Below are positions 33,637 through 43,600 of a stretch of DNA of 64,000 nt, piece by piece. Numbering within the stretch: position 1 is the first letter of the stretch; each line of letters opens with the position of its first letter. The notes beneath the pieces were generated by a model, which was not told the DNA's origin, did no database searches, and worked only from the letters and a program-made list of their open reading frames with translations. The DNA comes from a virus, in the IMG/VR virus record IMGVR_UViG_3300025030_000071, positions 1-64,000 of that record; one strand, given 5' to 3'. The position numbers and the translations under genes were made by a program.

Positions 33637-36474
33637 ATGGCAGATAAGTACCCAAACGTACCAGGAATAGTTGTCGAGCAAGTCGAAAGTCGACTTGCTA
33701 GAGAACAAGCTGCCCTTGGACCTACCCCTGTAGTACTAGGCACTGCCGGTAAGGGGCCTGCTGGAGAAGAGATTCGCGTCTTCTCAGGGCCAGCCGCAGT
33801 TAGTAAGTACGGCGTAAGTGGTTCACTAGGTCGAGGACTTGCAGAAGCATTCCAAGGTGGAGCCGATAACGCTTTCGGTTTCCGTATTCTTGCAACCAAA
33901 GGCCACCTCTCCCACGTCGGAGATGTCCTAGGCGCTGATGGCATGACCATCGAACCAGTAGTCGCTGGTTCAGACGCCCTAGAAAAATATGAAATTCTAT
34001 ACGGCCAGGACAACGATGAGCTCAAGGTTTACGAAGTTTCCACTGGTGATCTTGTTTATCACAAGACTGGTGCTACAGTAAGTGTAGATCAGGGCCACTT
34101 AAATGTAAGCGGCTCAATGGCTTCAGGCAACGATGCCGATTTTAAAGCCGGTTCCATTGGCCTCCAGGTTGCTGTCGCTACTGACGAAACCCTACAGACC
34201 TTCAATGAAGTTGCAGATGCAACTCCAGCAGTTATAACCATTGTTGCGGCTGCGGGTCTCAACCTAAACATCCTTCAGTTTAGTTCAACTACTAATCCAT
34301 ATGTAGCCCAACTTCTTGATAGCGCAGATGCAGTTGTCCAGGAAGTAGAAATCGCCAGCGTTAGTGCCGCTGGCCCAACCGTGACCTTAACCGCAGCAAG
34401 TGCCGATCTTAATGCAGCTTTCACTGCCAACGGTAGTACTGGCCATAAAATTCGTTTTGTTTCTACTCTAAACCCAATTCGTATGGACAGAGTAGTAACT
34501 AACCGAGTTGGTGTTGGCGGCAGCACAGAGCTCCGAATGCTTCCAGGCTCAGACTTCAATGGTCTAGCTAAGCTAGTCAACGACGAAGGTGCCGAATTCG
34601 ATTCTGCGGAGGCGGAAGTTGAACCAGCCAAGATGAACCTTTATGAGGCCCTTTGTGACGCAGGTCTAGCCCTAGAAGCTACAGACTTTGATCATCTAGT
34701 CCTCATGGATGCTTATGCTGACGATCCTGCTCTTGATGGCCAGGACCTTCCTGGTGGCGAAACCATTCTGCCAGGTGCCCTGTTTGGACAGACAAGTACC
34801 GCGACAATTGCAAAGAAAAAGGACCAGTTAAACCTTCTATTTACTAATAACTCCGACCAGGCAGCGGCCAGAGTTAAATTGGATCTTGCTGGTCGCGGCG
34901 GTTGCTGGTTAACAGTAACCGAACCCAAGAATGATGACTTTGGTGCAGAAATCACAGCAGATGAATTAGTTCGTTCTGCTCGTATCTTGAACTGGGAAGA
35001 AGCAGGAGAAGTTTCAACAGTTGAATGTGTGGCAGACGTGGCCGGTTCATTAAATAATAAATACTGGACTTTTGATGATGGCGATGGTTTATACTATGTC
35101 TGGTATAACATTAACGCAGAGGGCATAGACCCTGTAGGTGCTGGAACTGGAATCGAAGTTGCTGGAGCCACTGGCGCGACTGCTGTCACTTTAGCGGCAG
35201 CGACTGCCGACGCCATCACCGCAAGTGCTGCACTTGTTACTGCTTCAGATCTGTTGGCTGTAGTGACGTTAACAAATACGAATACTGGACTTGCAGTTGA
35301 TGCTGCTGACTCAGCAGCTGCTACAGACTTCACAATCGAAGTTGGGGTACAAGGCACGAACCTGCTCATGCATCTTGATCGAGACCTTAGTTTCTCACTG
35401 GATGTCAATGACCTCGTCGAAGCTGGGTTGGACCCCACAGTCGTAGTCCGTGAAACAGACCTTCTCTTCTTCCATCGTGAAAAGGAAGTGTCTGGCGAAC
35501 TACTTCACATGTGGTACACTGCCAAAATCGACCCAGATGGATACAGCTACAATGAAGTTAACTTTGCTTGGAAACTAGCTAAGACCTGCAAAGATATTAG
35601 CGAAAATGAAAAGTCAGTTATTGGTAGCATTGGGGTTCGTCCTCCATCAAACCACTTCAACCCTGCTTCTTTGTCAACTTGGATCGGTAAGTCACCTTCT
35701 TATGATTCAGATGGCGAAGTATCTGTTAACGGCTCTGGCCTCTTAGGCTGGAAGTTTGTTTCCGGCCGGGCGCTTGACGATGTGGTCGCCGATCAATTCT
35801 CAGCTGGTTTCTTACTAACTGACAATGAAGAACTTGATGGCACAGAGTCCGTACTAGATTCTAATGGTTACGAAGTTGATCTTGGTAAGTTCATTAGCAT
35901 CGTAGCAGCCTGGCCAATCATGAGCAATGTTTGGGATTCAGCTGGTGCTGGATACATCGCTTCAGGTGCTGCCCTCTATGCAGGTCTGCTCTGCGGTCTT
36001 GCTCCTTGGTCCGGTTCGACAGCAAAGCGCATCGGTGGTTCTAACATTAGACTACCAAGAAGCTTAGCTAAGCGCCACCAGGACTCATTAACCGGTGCTC
36101 GATTCGTAGTGATGAGTGAGAAAGATGGCGTGGTTACTGTAGTCGATGGTCCTTCCGCTGCTCTACCAGTTTCTGATTACACTCGCAACATGACGATGCG
36201 ACTTGTAGCAGAAGCAGTTGACCGTTCAAGAACAGTCGCTCGGCCCTTCCTAGGCGATCCACTGGATGCGCTAAAGAAGATTGGTCTAGAGACTCAGATT
36301 AAGAGAGCATTGTCGGAACTCCAGTCTCAGTCAGGTGGGGCACTTGAGTCCTTCTCAATGGGGCTTACCCAGACAAATCTTGATAAGGCCCGTGGTACTG
36401 CAAAACTTAGCTTAGCTCTCAAAGTGATCAATGAGCTACGTAAGATTTCAGTCTCTGTAGCCCTCACCCTCTAA
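33637..36474 (+). CDS. Tail sheath protein
   Basis: 945 residues, the contractile outer tube. The N-terminal 110 residues match sheath proteins: YPNVPGIVVEQVES, then VVLGTAGKGPAGE and GGADNAFGFRIL. The C-terminal 200 residues match the conserved sheath core, with RHQDSLTGARFVV, a LVAEAVDRSRTVARPFLG helix and the final VALTL strand. Around residues 470-580 an inserted beta domain has NKYWTFDDGDGLYYVWYN, a module found in many phage virion proteins. It is longer than typical sheaths (400-700 residues) because of such insertions. Strong ribosome site TAAGGAGC. It directly precedes the tail tube, as usual. Confidence 0.93.
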   Translation: MADKYPNVPGIVVEQVESRLAREQAALGPTPVVLGTAGKGPAGEEIRVFSGPAAVSKYGVSGSLGRGLAEAFQGGADNAFGFRILATKGHLSHVGDVLGADGMTIEPVVAGSDALEKYEILYGQDNDELKVYEVSTGDLVYHKTGATVSVDQGHLNVSGSMASGNDADFKAGSIGLQVAVATDETLQTFNEVADATPAVITIVAAAGLNLNILQFSSTTNPYVAQLLDSADAVVQEVEIASVSAAGPTVTLTAASADLNAAFTANGSTGHKIRFVSTLNPIRMDRVVTNRVGVGGSTELRMLPGSDFNGLAKLVNDEGAEFDSAEAEVEPAKMNLYEALCDAGLALEATDFDHLVLMDAYADDPALDGQDLPGGETILPGALFGQTSTATIAKKKDQLNLLFTNNSDQAAARVKLDLAGRGGCWLTVTEPKNDDFGAEITADELVRSARILNWEEAGEVSTVECVADVAGSLNNKYWTFDDGDGLYYVWYNINAEGIDPVGAGTGIEVAGATGATAVTLAAATADAITASAALVTASDLLAVVTLTNTNTGLAVDAADSAAATDFTIEVGVQGTNLLMHLDRDLSFSLDVNDLVEAGLDPTVVVRETDLLFFHREKEVSGELLHMWYTAKIDPDGYSYNEVNFAWKLAKTCKDISENEKSVIGSIGVRPPSNHFNPASLSTWIGKSPSYDSDGEVSVNGSGLLGWKFVSGRALDDVVADQFSAGFLLTDNEELDGTESVLDSNGYEVDLGKFISIVAAWPIMSNVWDSAGAGYIASGAALYAGLLCGLAPWSGSTAKRIGGSNIRLPRSLAKRHQDSLTGARFVVMSEKDGVVTVVDGPSAALPVSDYTRNMTMRLVAEAVDRSRTVARPFLGDPLDALKKIGLETQIKRALSELQSQSGGALESFSMGLTQTNLDKARGTAKLSLALKVINELRKISVSVALTL

Positions 36475-36484
36475 GGAGTAGACA

Positions 36485-37123
36485 ATGGCAAATCTTAGTA
36501 GCGAATTCACACGATCATACAACAGCTTTTCTGGCTGTGACATTCGCGCAGTCTTCGGCAACCGTGTTATTGCTACGCTCCAGGGCATTTCTTGGAGCGC
36601 AACCAGAGAAAAAGGCCCCATTTATACAATGGGCAGCCCCGACCCTCGCGCATTTGCTAGAGGCAAGCGTGGCATCGCTGGTTCGCTGGTCTTTATCCAG
36701 TTCGACCGACATGCAATTCTAGAAGAGCTTCAGGGCATGCGTTTCTGGGCCGACAAGGACAGCCTCAAGCCAGACGGCATTGAGATTTCTGCACTTGATC
36801 AAGGCTCAGGCAACTCCCCAAGTGCAAACGTCTTTGAACAGGAGACATCGTTTGGCAACGTTACGGATCCTCGTGACGATCAGATAGCTGCTCTCCCCTG
36901 GTTCGCAGACCAGATCCCTCCATTCGATATTACTCTAGTTGCAGCCAACGAGTATGGTTCAGCCGCAGTAATGAGAATCTACGGTGTTGAAATTCTGAAT
37001 GAAGGTTCAGGCTCTTCAATCGACGACCTTGTAATGGAACATCAGATGACCTATGTGGCACGGACCATCGCTCCTTGGAAGAGTATGGGCTTCCGTGATC
37101 CAGGCAATGGTGGGTTCCTATAA
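36485..37123 (+). CDS. Tail tube protein
   Basis: 212 residues. It has the pattern FSGCDIRAVFGNRVIATLQG near the N-terminus, an RGKRGIAGSLVFIQFDRHAIL strand-helix, and PPFDITLVAANEYGS with YGVEILNEG toward the C-terminus, all typical of the contractile-tail inner tube. AAGGAG precedes the ATG. A hairpin terminator follows. The abundant product fits that arrangement. Two paralogues follow. Confidence 0.9.
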   Translation: MANLSSEFTRSYNSFSGCDIRAVFGNRVIATLQGISWSATREKGPIYTMGSPDPRAFARGKRGIAGSLVFIQFDRHAILEELQGMRFWADKDSLKPDGIEISALDQGSGNSPSANVFEQETSFGNVTDPRDDQIAALPWFADQIPPFDITLVAANEYGSAAVMRIYGVEILNEGSGSSIDDLVMEHQMTYVARTIAPWKSMGFRDPGNGGFL

Positions 37124-37159
37124 ACCGGAACTAACTAAATAATTAATCCTGTAATTGTA

Positions 37160-37192
37160 ATAAGGCCAGTATCGACAAGGTACTGGCCTTAT
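37160..37192 (+). terminator. Hairpin, probable attenuator between tube genes
   Basis: ATAAGGCCAGTA (37160-37171) pairs perfectly with TACTGGCCTTAT (37181-37192) around TCGACAAGG. The following GTCGTTTAAAA is a poor T-tract, so partial termination or transcript stabilisation is likely. Confidence 0.65.
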
Positions 37193-37212
37193 GTCGTTTA
37201 AAAGGATGCCCA

Positions 37213-37977
37213 ATGCCAAACCCATTCACTCAACTAGCTGAAAGTTATAAATTCGGCATCAAGGACCGCTCACGTGGTCCAAGAAAAGCTGATGCCCCTT
37301 ATGACGCCCCAGATTATGCTGGAGCTTTTAGTTCTTTCTCTGGTGCTGATATCAGGATTCTTTTAGCTATGCCTGCCGCCAGTGGTAACGAACCTATATT
37401 TGTCGAACTTGCCACAGTCCAGACATTGACTTATAGCATATTTAGAGAGAAAGTTGCTGTACGTTCGGTAGGAACAGTAGGGGAGCGCGGAAGAACTAGG
37501 GGCACTAGGACTTGCGCAGGTAGCATGGTCAATACAGTTTTCGACAGACATGTACTTTACAATGTGATGAGAAGATACCCAGGTGATCCCGCCAAAAACG
37601 CAATAAGCCCAGATAGTGGCTACATTGACTTAGAACATACCCTCCCCGACCAACTGCCCCCATTTGATATTGTAGTAAGCTTTGCTAACGAACATGGCCA
37701 TGCTTCTGAGATGGTTATCTTCGGAATAGATATAGTTTCAGAAGGTCAGGTAATGTCAATTGAAGATATGATTACAGAAAATACAATGCAATATACTGCA
37801 CAACATGTAGCTATTATGCGTCCTGGCGGTTACCGAAAAGCAGTATCAGCAGTCACTGACCAATATGGTAATGAAATCCCCAGCATACAGCCAACTACAT
37901 TTAAGAGTATTATTGGTGGCGCTCAGTCAGAACAATTGAAAGACTTAATCAATAAGTCTTTCAATCCCTTTAGGTAA
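37213..37977 (+). CDS. Tail tube paralogue 2
   Basis: 254 residues. It shares with the gene at 36485 the order FSGADIRILLA, TRTCAGSMVNTVFDRHVL, LPPFDIVVSFANEHGHASEM and IDIVSEGQ. It has an extra N-terminal arm of 35 residues and a C-terminal arm of 55 residues. It may cap the tube or join it to the baseplate or neck, as T4 gp54 and gp48 do. That role is inference. Confidence 0.85.
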   Translation: MPNPFTQLAESYKFGIKDRSRGPRKADAPYDAPDYAGAFSSFSGADIRILLAMPAASGNEPIFVELATVQTLTYSIFREKVAVRSVGTVGERGRTRGTRTCAGSMVNTVFDRHVLYNVMRRYPGDPAKNAISPDSGYIDLEHTLPDQLPPFDIVVSFANEHGHASEMVIFGIDIVSEGQVMSIEDMITENTMQYTAQHVAIMRPGGYRKAVSAVTDQYGNEIPSIQPTTFKSIIGGAQSEQLKDLINKSFNPFR

Positions 37978-37982
37978 TCAGT

Positions 37983-38642
37983 ATGGCATGGGGAAACGGG
38001 TACGTACAGGCGGCAGCTTTGGCAAGCGAACAAAAGAGAACCATCTCTACCTACAAGACTTACTACTATTGCGGTGGACAAGCAGAAATCTATCTAAATG
38101 ATGTTCTTATTGATGAGCTTAATAGCCTAATGTTTAATACCATAACCAATAGATCACCTATCTATGGTTATGCTTCTCAACTCTTTGACACAGTAGTTAA
38201 AGGTAATCTTATTATTCATGGAACCCTAACTGTTAACTTTATTGAAGCAGGTTATCTAAACATTATAGCTCAGCATCTATGGGATAGAAGCGCTCCGCCT
38301 AATGACTTAGGCATCTCTCTGCGGGACTCCGATTTAGACACAAGCACAGAGTTCAGAGCAAGACAAACAATCAATCAGATCCATCAATTAGGCAATAAGG
38401 AATTCAAAAAATTAGCTACTGATTTGAATAAAAAACAAAATGGTTCGCATCAAGTAACAAGATTTGATAAAATACCTCCATTCGACATCTATGCTGTTTT
38501 TGGTAACCACCGAGATCCAGATGCTAACCACACAGTAAAACACATTAAGGGTGTTTACCTAACTGGTGAATCAATGGTGGTAGAAGCAAGTGGCCAACCA
38601 ATCATGGAACAGTATAGTTTTATTGCCCATGACATCGTTTAA
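37983..38642 (+). CDS. Tail tube paralogue 3
   Basis: 219 residues. The tube pattern is still visible: GGQAEIYLNDVLIDELNSL, a VKGNLIIHGTLTVNF strand, then IPPFDIYAVFGNHRD and GVYLTGESM. It is the most divergent of the three. It starts 5 bases after paralogue 2. It is probably a tube-cap or tube-baseplate adaptor. Confidence 0.82.
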   Translation: MAWGNGYVQAAALASEQKRTISTYKTYYYCGGQAEIYLNDVLIDELNSLMFNTITNRSPIYGYASQLFDTVVKGNLIIHGTLTVNFIEAGYLNIIAQHLWDRSAPPNDLGISLRDSDLDTSTEFRARQTINQIHQLGNKEFKKLATDLNKKQNGSHQVTRFDKIPPFDIYAVFGNHRDPDANHTVKHIKGVYLTGESMVVEASGQPIMEQYSFIAHDIV

Positions 38643-38669
38643 TTAATTCCTTGGAGAAATAGTTTATAT

Positions 38670-39182
38670 ATGGCACCTCTTAACCCCAACGCAAAAACCT
38701 CACCAGGATCCCCAGGATCCGTTTTAAGCCCCGAAGCAGACGTTGCCTATGGGTCACCCTCTCTCCCAGAAGACGAAGGCTTAGAATCGATCCTTGATCC
38801 CCTTGAGGAGATTTCTAGAACTTTCCCTGGTGCACCATCCCGTGATGTGCTCAATAGTTGGAAGATTGAATTCGGAGCTCTTTATGCATTCGTCCCTGAT
38901 GACGAGAAGGTCTTCTTGGTCCGTCCCCTCCGGCGCCTAGAATACCGAAATATCCTGAGGGACACTCGCGGTCTTGGCCAGTCAGGCGTTACTCCAGCAG
39001 AAGATATTGAAGACCTTTTCCAGGAGAAGGTCGTTCAGTGCTGCTTACTCCATCCAGTGGTAGATCACAAGATGCTAACCATGTCTGAAGCCGGCCTAAT
39101 CCCAACCCTCTTTGCCCTTATCATGGAGAACTCTAAGTTCGTAAGCCCTGAAAGAGCAATGAGCGCCTGTTACAAGCTATAA
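38670..39182 (+). CDS. Tail assembly chaperone-like protein
   Basis: 170 residues. A Ser/Pro-rich start precedes a LNSWKIEFGALYAFVPDDE, VFLVRPLRRLEYRNIL core and an EDLFQEKVVQCCLLHP helix. This W-x-E-x-G...FR-x-L-x-R-x-E-Y pattern and the position between the tube and the giant tail genes fit tail assembly chaperones. TTGGAGAAAT lies upstream. Confidence 0.75.
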   Translation: MAPLNPNAKTSPGSPGSVLSPEADVAYGSPSLPEDEGLESILDPLEEISRTFPGAPSRDVLNSWKIEFGALYAFVPDDEKVFLVRPLRRLEYRNILRDTRGLGQSGVTPAEDIEDLFQEKVVQCCLLHPVVDHKMLTMSEAGLIPTLFALIMENSKFVSPERAMSACYKL

Positions 39183-39199
39183 TAGAAGGAAGTATTTTT

Positions 39200-39565
39200 A
39201 TGTTTAAAGATAAGATCATTGTCCTAGTAGAACGCAGAGGATTCTCAATTGGCAAGATTGCACAGCCAAACCAACTTGGTCATGGCGACGTTATCGAACT
39301 TTATGACGCAAAGACTGAAGAGCCAATCCGTCACAAGACTGGAGCTTCTTACATTTGCACTTCAAATCCCAAGAAGGCCCCTAGTGGCGAATGGCATATT
39401 GATTATGTCCCCGTCCTAGAAGCAAATGACGTCTTCAATGAGCTTGGTGATGGTGGAACCTTCACTGTCGCCCAGGATACAAGAGGCAATTTCCAGCCAG
39501 GTGATAAGTTGAGCCAGGGCAATGTCTGGGACCAGGTCCCAATGTACAATCGCAAGAATGCCTAA
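39200..39565 (+). CDS. Hypothetical protein
   Basis: 121 residues, soluble beta-rich (FTVAQDTRGNFQPGDKLS). AGAAGGAAG precedes the ATG. No family recognised. It lies between the two chaperone-like genes. Confidence 0.75.
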   Translation: MFKDKIIVLVERRGFSIGKIAQPNQLGHGDVIELYDAKTEEPIRHKTGASYICTSNPKKAPSGEWHIDYVPVLEANDVFNELGDGGTFTVAQDTRGNFQPGDKLSQGNVWDQVPMYNRKNA

Positions 39566-39632
39566 GCCAGTAATCAATACCAACGGTCAGGTAACTAAGC
39601 CTGACCGAACAAAGCCAATCGTAAAGAAATAA
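39558..39632 (+). CDS. Tiny basic ORF (24 aa)
   Basis: ATG 39558 overlaps the preceding stop and reads 24 codons, rich in Lys, Pro and Thr, to TAA at 39630-39632. Ribosome site is weak. It may be translated by coupling or be a leader for the next ORF. Confidence 0.35.
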   Translation: MPKPVINTNGQVTKPDRTKPIVKK

Positions 39633-39641
39633 GGAGTCAAT

Positions 39642-39743
39642 ATGCTTTCATTTTTATTTGGGGCTACCTGTGGTGTGGTCGGAACAATTTTCTTCCCCTT
39701 GTGGAGTAGACCTTTTAAAAAATGGCTTGGCTTGAGTGCGTGA
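39642..39743 (+). CDS. Tiny membrane ORF (33 aa)
   Basis: ATG 39642 follows AAGGAGTCAAT. The peptide has one hydrophobic span (SFLFGATCGVVGTIFF) and a basic end (PFKKWLGLSA), typical of small phage membrane peptides. Its TGA overlaps the next ATG (TGATG). A run of six A bases at 39717-39722 lies in the Lys-Lys codons. Confidence 0.6.
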   Translation: MLSFLFGATCGVVGTIFFPLWSRPFKKWLGLSA

Positions 39744-40009
39744 TGGATCCAGGTCACGGCAATCAGTGTTTTGCAATTCGCTGTACCCACATACCCACCG
39801 GCATCACGGCTAGTGGGTGCAGCTGCTCTTTAGGGACTCATAGTCATTTTTTAACAAAGAAGAAAGTTCTTTGCTATCTTAGATCAAAACTAGCTGTTCA
39901 TTTAAACCCTTCCATCCTCCCCCCAGAAACAACCAAGGATTATATCTTATACGATGGCGAAAACGTACCTAGACTACAAGATAGAATCGACCAGCATATA
40001 CCGGACTGA
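39743..40009 (+). CDS. Small Cys/His-rich protein
   Basis: 88 residues from ATG 39743, coupled to the preceding stop. An alternative ATG at 39722 adds 7 residues. Cys and His are clustered (CFAIRCTHIP, SGCSCSLGTHSHF), suggesting metal binding. It overlaps the next gene by 56 bases. No family recognised. Confidence 0.6.
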   Translation: MDPGHGNQCFAIRCTHIPTGITASGCSCSLGTHSHFLTKKKVLCYLRSKLAVHLNPSILPPETTKDYILYDGENVPRLQDRIDQHIPD

Positions 40010-40670
40010 CTTTGAAGAAGGTCATGTAGTCTGGACCCCCCTTCCTTGGTCTGAATATCGCAAATACAGAGAAGCAAGAGACTTCATGGGTGCCACCATC
40101 GACATCCAATTAGAAGAATCTATCTTTAACAAATGCGTTCTTTACTCTAGCTTTGACGAAGACCCACCAGAAGAACTCTCAGAAGAAGAGAAATGGCGTT
40201 GGACAGAAGACTCCCGCGCTCATCAAGATGCTGGCATCATATCTTCAGTAGTAAAGAATGTCCTTTCTGTATCTGGCACTTTAAATCCTAATTCCATAAT
40301 AGAAGTTATTTCTTATAATAGACAAGCTGTTGCTAATATCGAAGACCAGCTAATTGTTTTTATATGTAATGCATTCCCTGCTTATACTCCAGAAATGGTA
40401 GAAGCGATGGAATGGGCTACTATACTTAAAAGAGCAGCTCAGGCAGAAATGATATTACAAACTGAAATCCAGATAACTGATCCAGAAGAAGAAAGGGTCA
40501 AAGCAGCTAGGGCTCAGAAGATCAATATCGAAAAGGAAATAGCTGAAGTAGGTGCTGCCATGGGCGGCAGATCAAAACAAGACAAAGCAATGGAGCAGCA
40601 AGCTGCTGCCGATCACAGAAAGCAGATGGGCGAGCTGAGAGGACAATACCTTAGATCAAGAGGCATGTAA
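39954..40670 (+). CDS. Tail assembly chaperone-like protein 2
   Basis: 238 residues. The middle shares the helical style of the gene at 38670 (PLPWSEYRKYREARD, then a YTPEMVEAMEWATILKRAAQ helix). The C-terminal 50 residues are Gln/Lys/Arg-rich coiled coil. It ends directly before the giant tail genes, the usual place for the tape-measure chaperones. The function is inferred. Confidence 0.75.
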   Translation: MAKTYLDYKIESTSIYRTDFEEGHVVWTPLPWSEYRKYREARDFMGATIDIQLEESIFNKCVLYSSFDEDPPEELSEEEKWRWTEDSRAHQDAGIISSVVKNVLSVSGTLNPNSIIEVISYNRQAVANIEDQLIVFICNAFPAYTPEMVEAMEWATILKRAAQAEMILQTEIQITDPEEERVKAARAQKINIEKEIAEVGAAMGGRSKQDKAMEQQAAADHRKQMGELRGQYLRSRGM

Positions 40671-43600
40671 ATGGAAGAAAAGCCTCTTATCAGTGGTGTT
40701 GATAAAAAGCCTTTTATCGAAGTCACCAACCATGAATACGATGAATCTAGAAGATGGACCCAGGGGCTAACTTATCTTGCTCTATCAAGTGTGGCTTTAG
40801 TTGGTGTTAGGTTCGCCAGCAATATTACTTTAAATATAGATCCAAGTAGATTATCTTATCTTACTCAGGGTCTTGGCAACTGGTGGGAAGTAGCTGGTTA
40901 TCAATTAGATGCAACTGGCAAAACCCCAGTTAGATTAAGAGACTTCGCCTTAGAAGGCATCAAGCGTGTCGAAGAAACCATGGGGGGCATTCCGAGAACC
41001 TTCGGTCTCTTTGGATATGCTTCCGCCGGCACGCTGACAACTCCTGCCTCTCGTTTAACAATTCCCCCAGAAGCTCTTGTTGGAGCTAGATCCCATTACG
41101 AAACCCTCTTAGGTGAAGCTGGTCATACTCTAACCCCAGAGGACATGATCAGAGGCTTCAAGGTCCAGCCGCACGAAGGCAGACCAGCTTTGTTCCGCCT
41201 TGCCCCTGACAGTAGTATCTCTGGCGACCCACTTATCTCCGATGTAGATATCAGAGCACGTCGTTGGCAGGTCGAAAAGGACTCCCTTCGAGATGCTGAA
41301 GGTCGCCTCAAATACCAACACGTAATCAAAGAAACAGAAGTCTACAGTGATATCGCCGGCGCCAAACCAATCAGCAGAAACAATGAATTCAGATATGTAG
41401 TAACTAAAGCTACTGGTAAACCAAAAATCTCTGGAGTCTTGAGAGAAGCGTTAGAACCATTCCTTAATGTTGATAAGTTAGAATCAAAGATAAACATTCC
41501 TCCAGAAGCCCACAAAGTACTTCAAGGTGCTCAGGTATTTGGAAAGCGCATGACGGAACGTTATATGCGTGTTCTAGATAGCCCGTTGGAATTCATAGAA
41601 GAAGTTGTTTATGGTGGACCTTCTTCTGAAAGAGGACTTCTTAAAAAGAGTATTGAAAGCAAACCATATTCATTCTTTAAGAATGTCTTGGGTGCAGGAG
41701 GGGATTATTCAGGCACTGCTTTAGACTTGTGGGGTCGTCATATAAGCAGGCTCCTGCCAATTGTTGTTGGTGGTGCAGCTGCTTATGAAGTCGGCTCTGC
41801 TGTAACAAATCTTTTCTTTGGCAGAAATCTAGAACAGATGGGAGGAGAAGCTGTTGCAGCAGGTGAAAGAACTTATGCTGGCATCTCTGACCTTACAGGC
41901 CTAACTGCTCTAAACAAATATCAAAAAGACAAAGCAGAAGGCTCTCACCGGCTCTTAGGCGTTATGGCTTTTCCACTTTCGGGTGCTCTAACTGGATGGG
42001 TAGCCGCCGGCCTAACAAACAAATTAGCAACCCCTGAAGGCGTTTTCCCTTGGGCACATGCCAGAGAAGCGGTCCATGATGCCCCAGCTATTCTCCAGAA
42101 AGCGGAAAAGGTTCCACTCCTAGGTAAACTCTTTGGTGCTGGGATGACTAGAGGAGCTAAATTCGCTGGGATAGGTGGAGCTATTGGCGGGCTTCTTTCA
42201 TTACCATTCTTAATTGGTTCTTTAGGTTCCGGCTCCTCCTATAGGGAAGTGGCTGCTGAGCAGTCTGGAGAAGCTGAAGTATCTATAAAGAAAGGAAGAT
42301 TTTGGGAATCCGGAAAGTCGGACATCGAGGGCGAAGGAGAACAGATCTATACTGAAGGCTGGTATAGAAGATTAATGAACGAAGGCATAGACGACCTTAA
42401 TTATGGAGACTATGCTGACAGACCTTTCTCAAGAATGATTAAAGGAGTTACAGATCCCTACTACATTGAAAAAGAAATGTATCATGAAAGACCTTACCCA
42501 ATTGCAACAGCAGATGATTCTTTTGCGGGTCCGTTAGGTCCAATCTGGGCGGCCACAATAGGTAGAGTTCTAAAGCCAACCAAATATATGCATGCTGATG
42601 AAACATCCGCAGGCGGCCTCGAAGGCATCCAGCAAGGCGAAGCAATCCAGTATGGGAAGGACGTCTCTCAAGCCCCAGGAGGCGATTTAAGGAGTTCTGG
42701 ACCTGCGCCTGCACTCACCCCCTTAAGCCCATCCTTCACAGCCGGAGAAACGATCTACAGAGCTTCTGACGCTGCTGGTTTACCTGGTTATATATTAAGC
42801 GAAGCCCTCGGCTCAGACTCTTGGTGGGCTGACAAACCAGTACTTGCTTCTTCAAGTGATATTGGCAATATGCGTAATTCATTCTGGGATTGGGAAATTG
42901 GTGGTGGCGCCATGACCAGTGAGGGAATCCGCAGATTTCTTCCCAAAGACAGAACTGATATCCAAACCGTTAACCCAATTGCAAACGATATGCCTGCATG
43001 GCTCCCAGGGGCTGATTACTTCCAAGGCTCATTCTTGGAAGGGGACCCTTACTCTGGCAGAAGGATGAAGGAAAGACTGCCAGGCCCTGGTTTCGCTTCT
43101 CGCTTCCCAGAATTGGAAGATGTTCCATATGAAGAATATCCTGATATCTTCAAGTACAAGATATTAGCCGATGTTGCTAGGTCAAGTGATGAGTTTAAAG
43201 AAGTAGCTGGCAGAGTTAAAAACCAAGCAGACTCTGGAGAACTCCCCTATAGAGATCAGGCTATTTATGCTGGGACCCAAGCACAACTCTTAGAAAGAGA
43301 AAAGAAACTTTCATTTAGAGGAGAGCCAGAAGGCATCTTAGGCAACTACTGGGCGGGTCTAACCTCAGCCGGCCACCTAAACCCAGTTGAACATTTACTG
43401 CCCACCTCTCCTGTACATAAATCCTCAGGACCAGTTTCACCAATCCAGACTTATGAAGAACGAGAAGTATACAGCAAGACTTCTCCTCAATGGAATAAAC
43501 CAATAAGTGATTTCATTTTACCAGCAGCTAGAACAGCCGTTGCCGCAACTGGTGTCGATTTCATCCCAGCTCCAGTCCAAGAAGAGCGAGATCTAAAACA

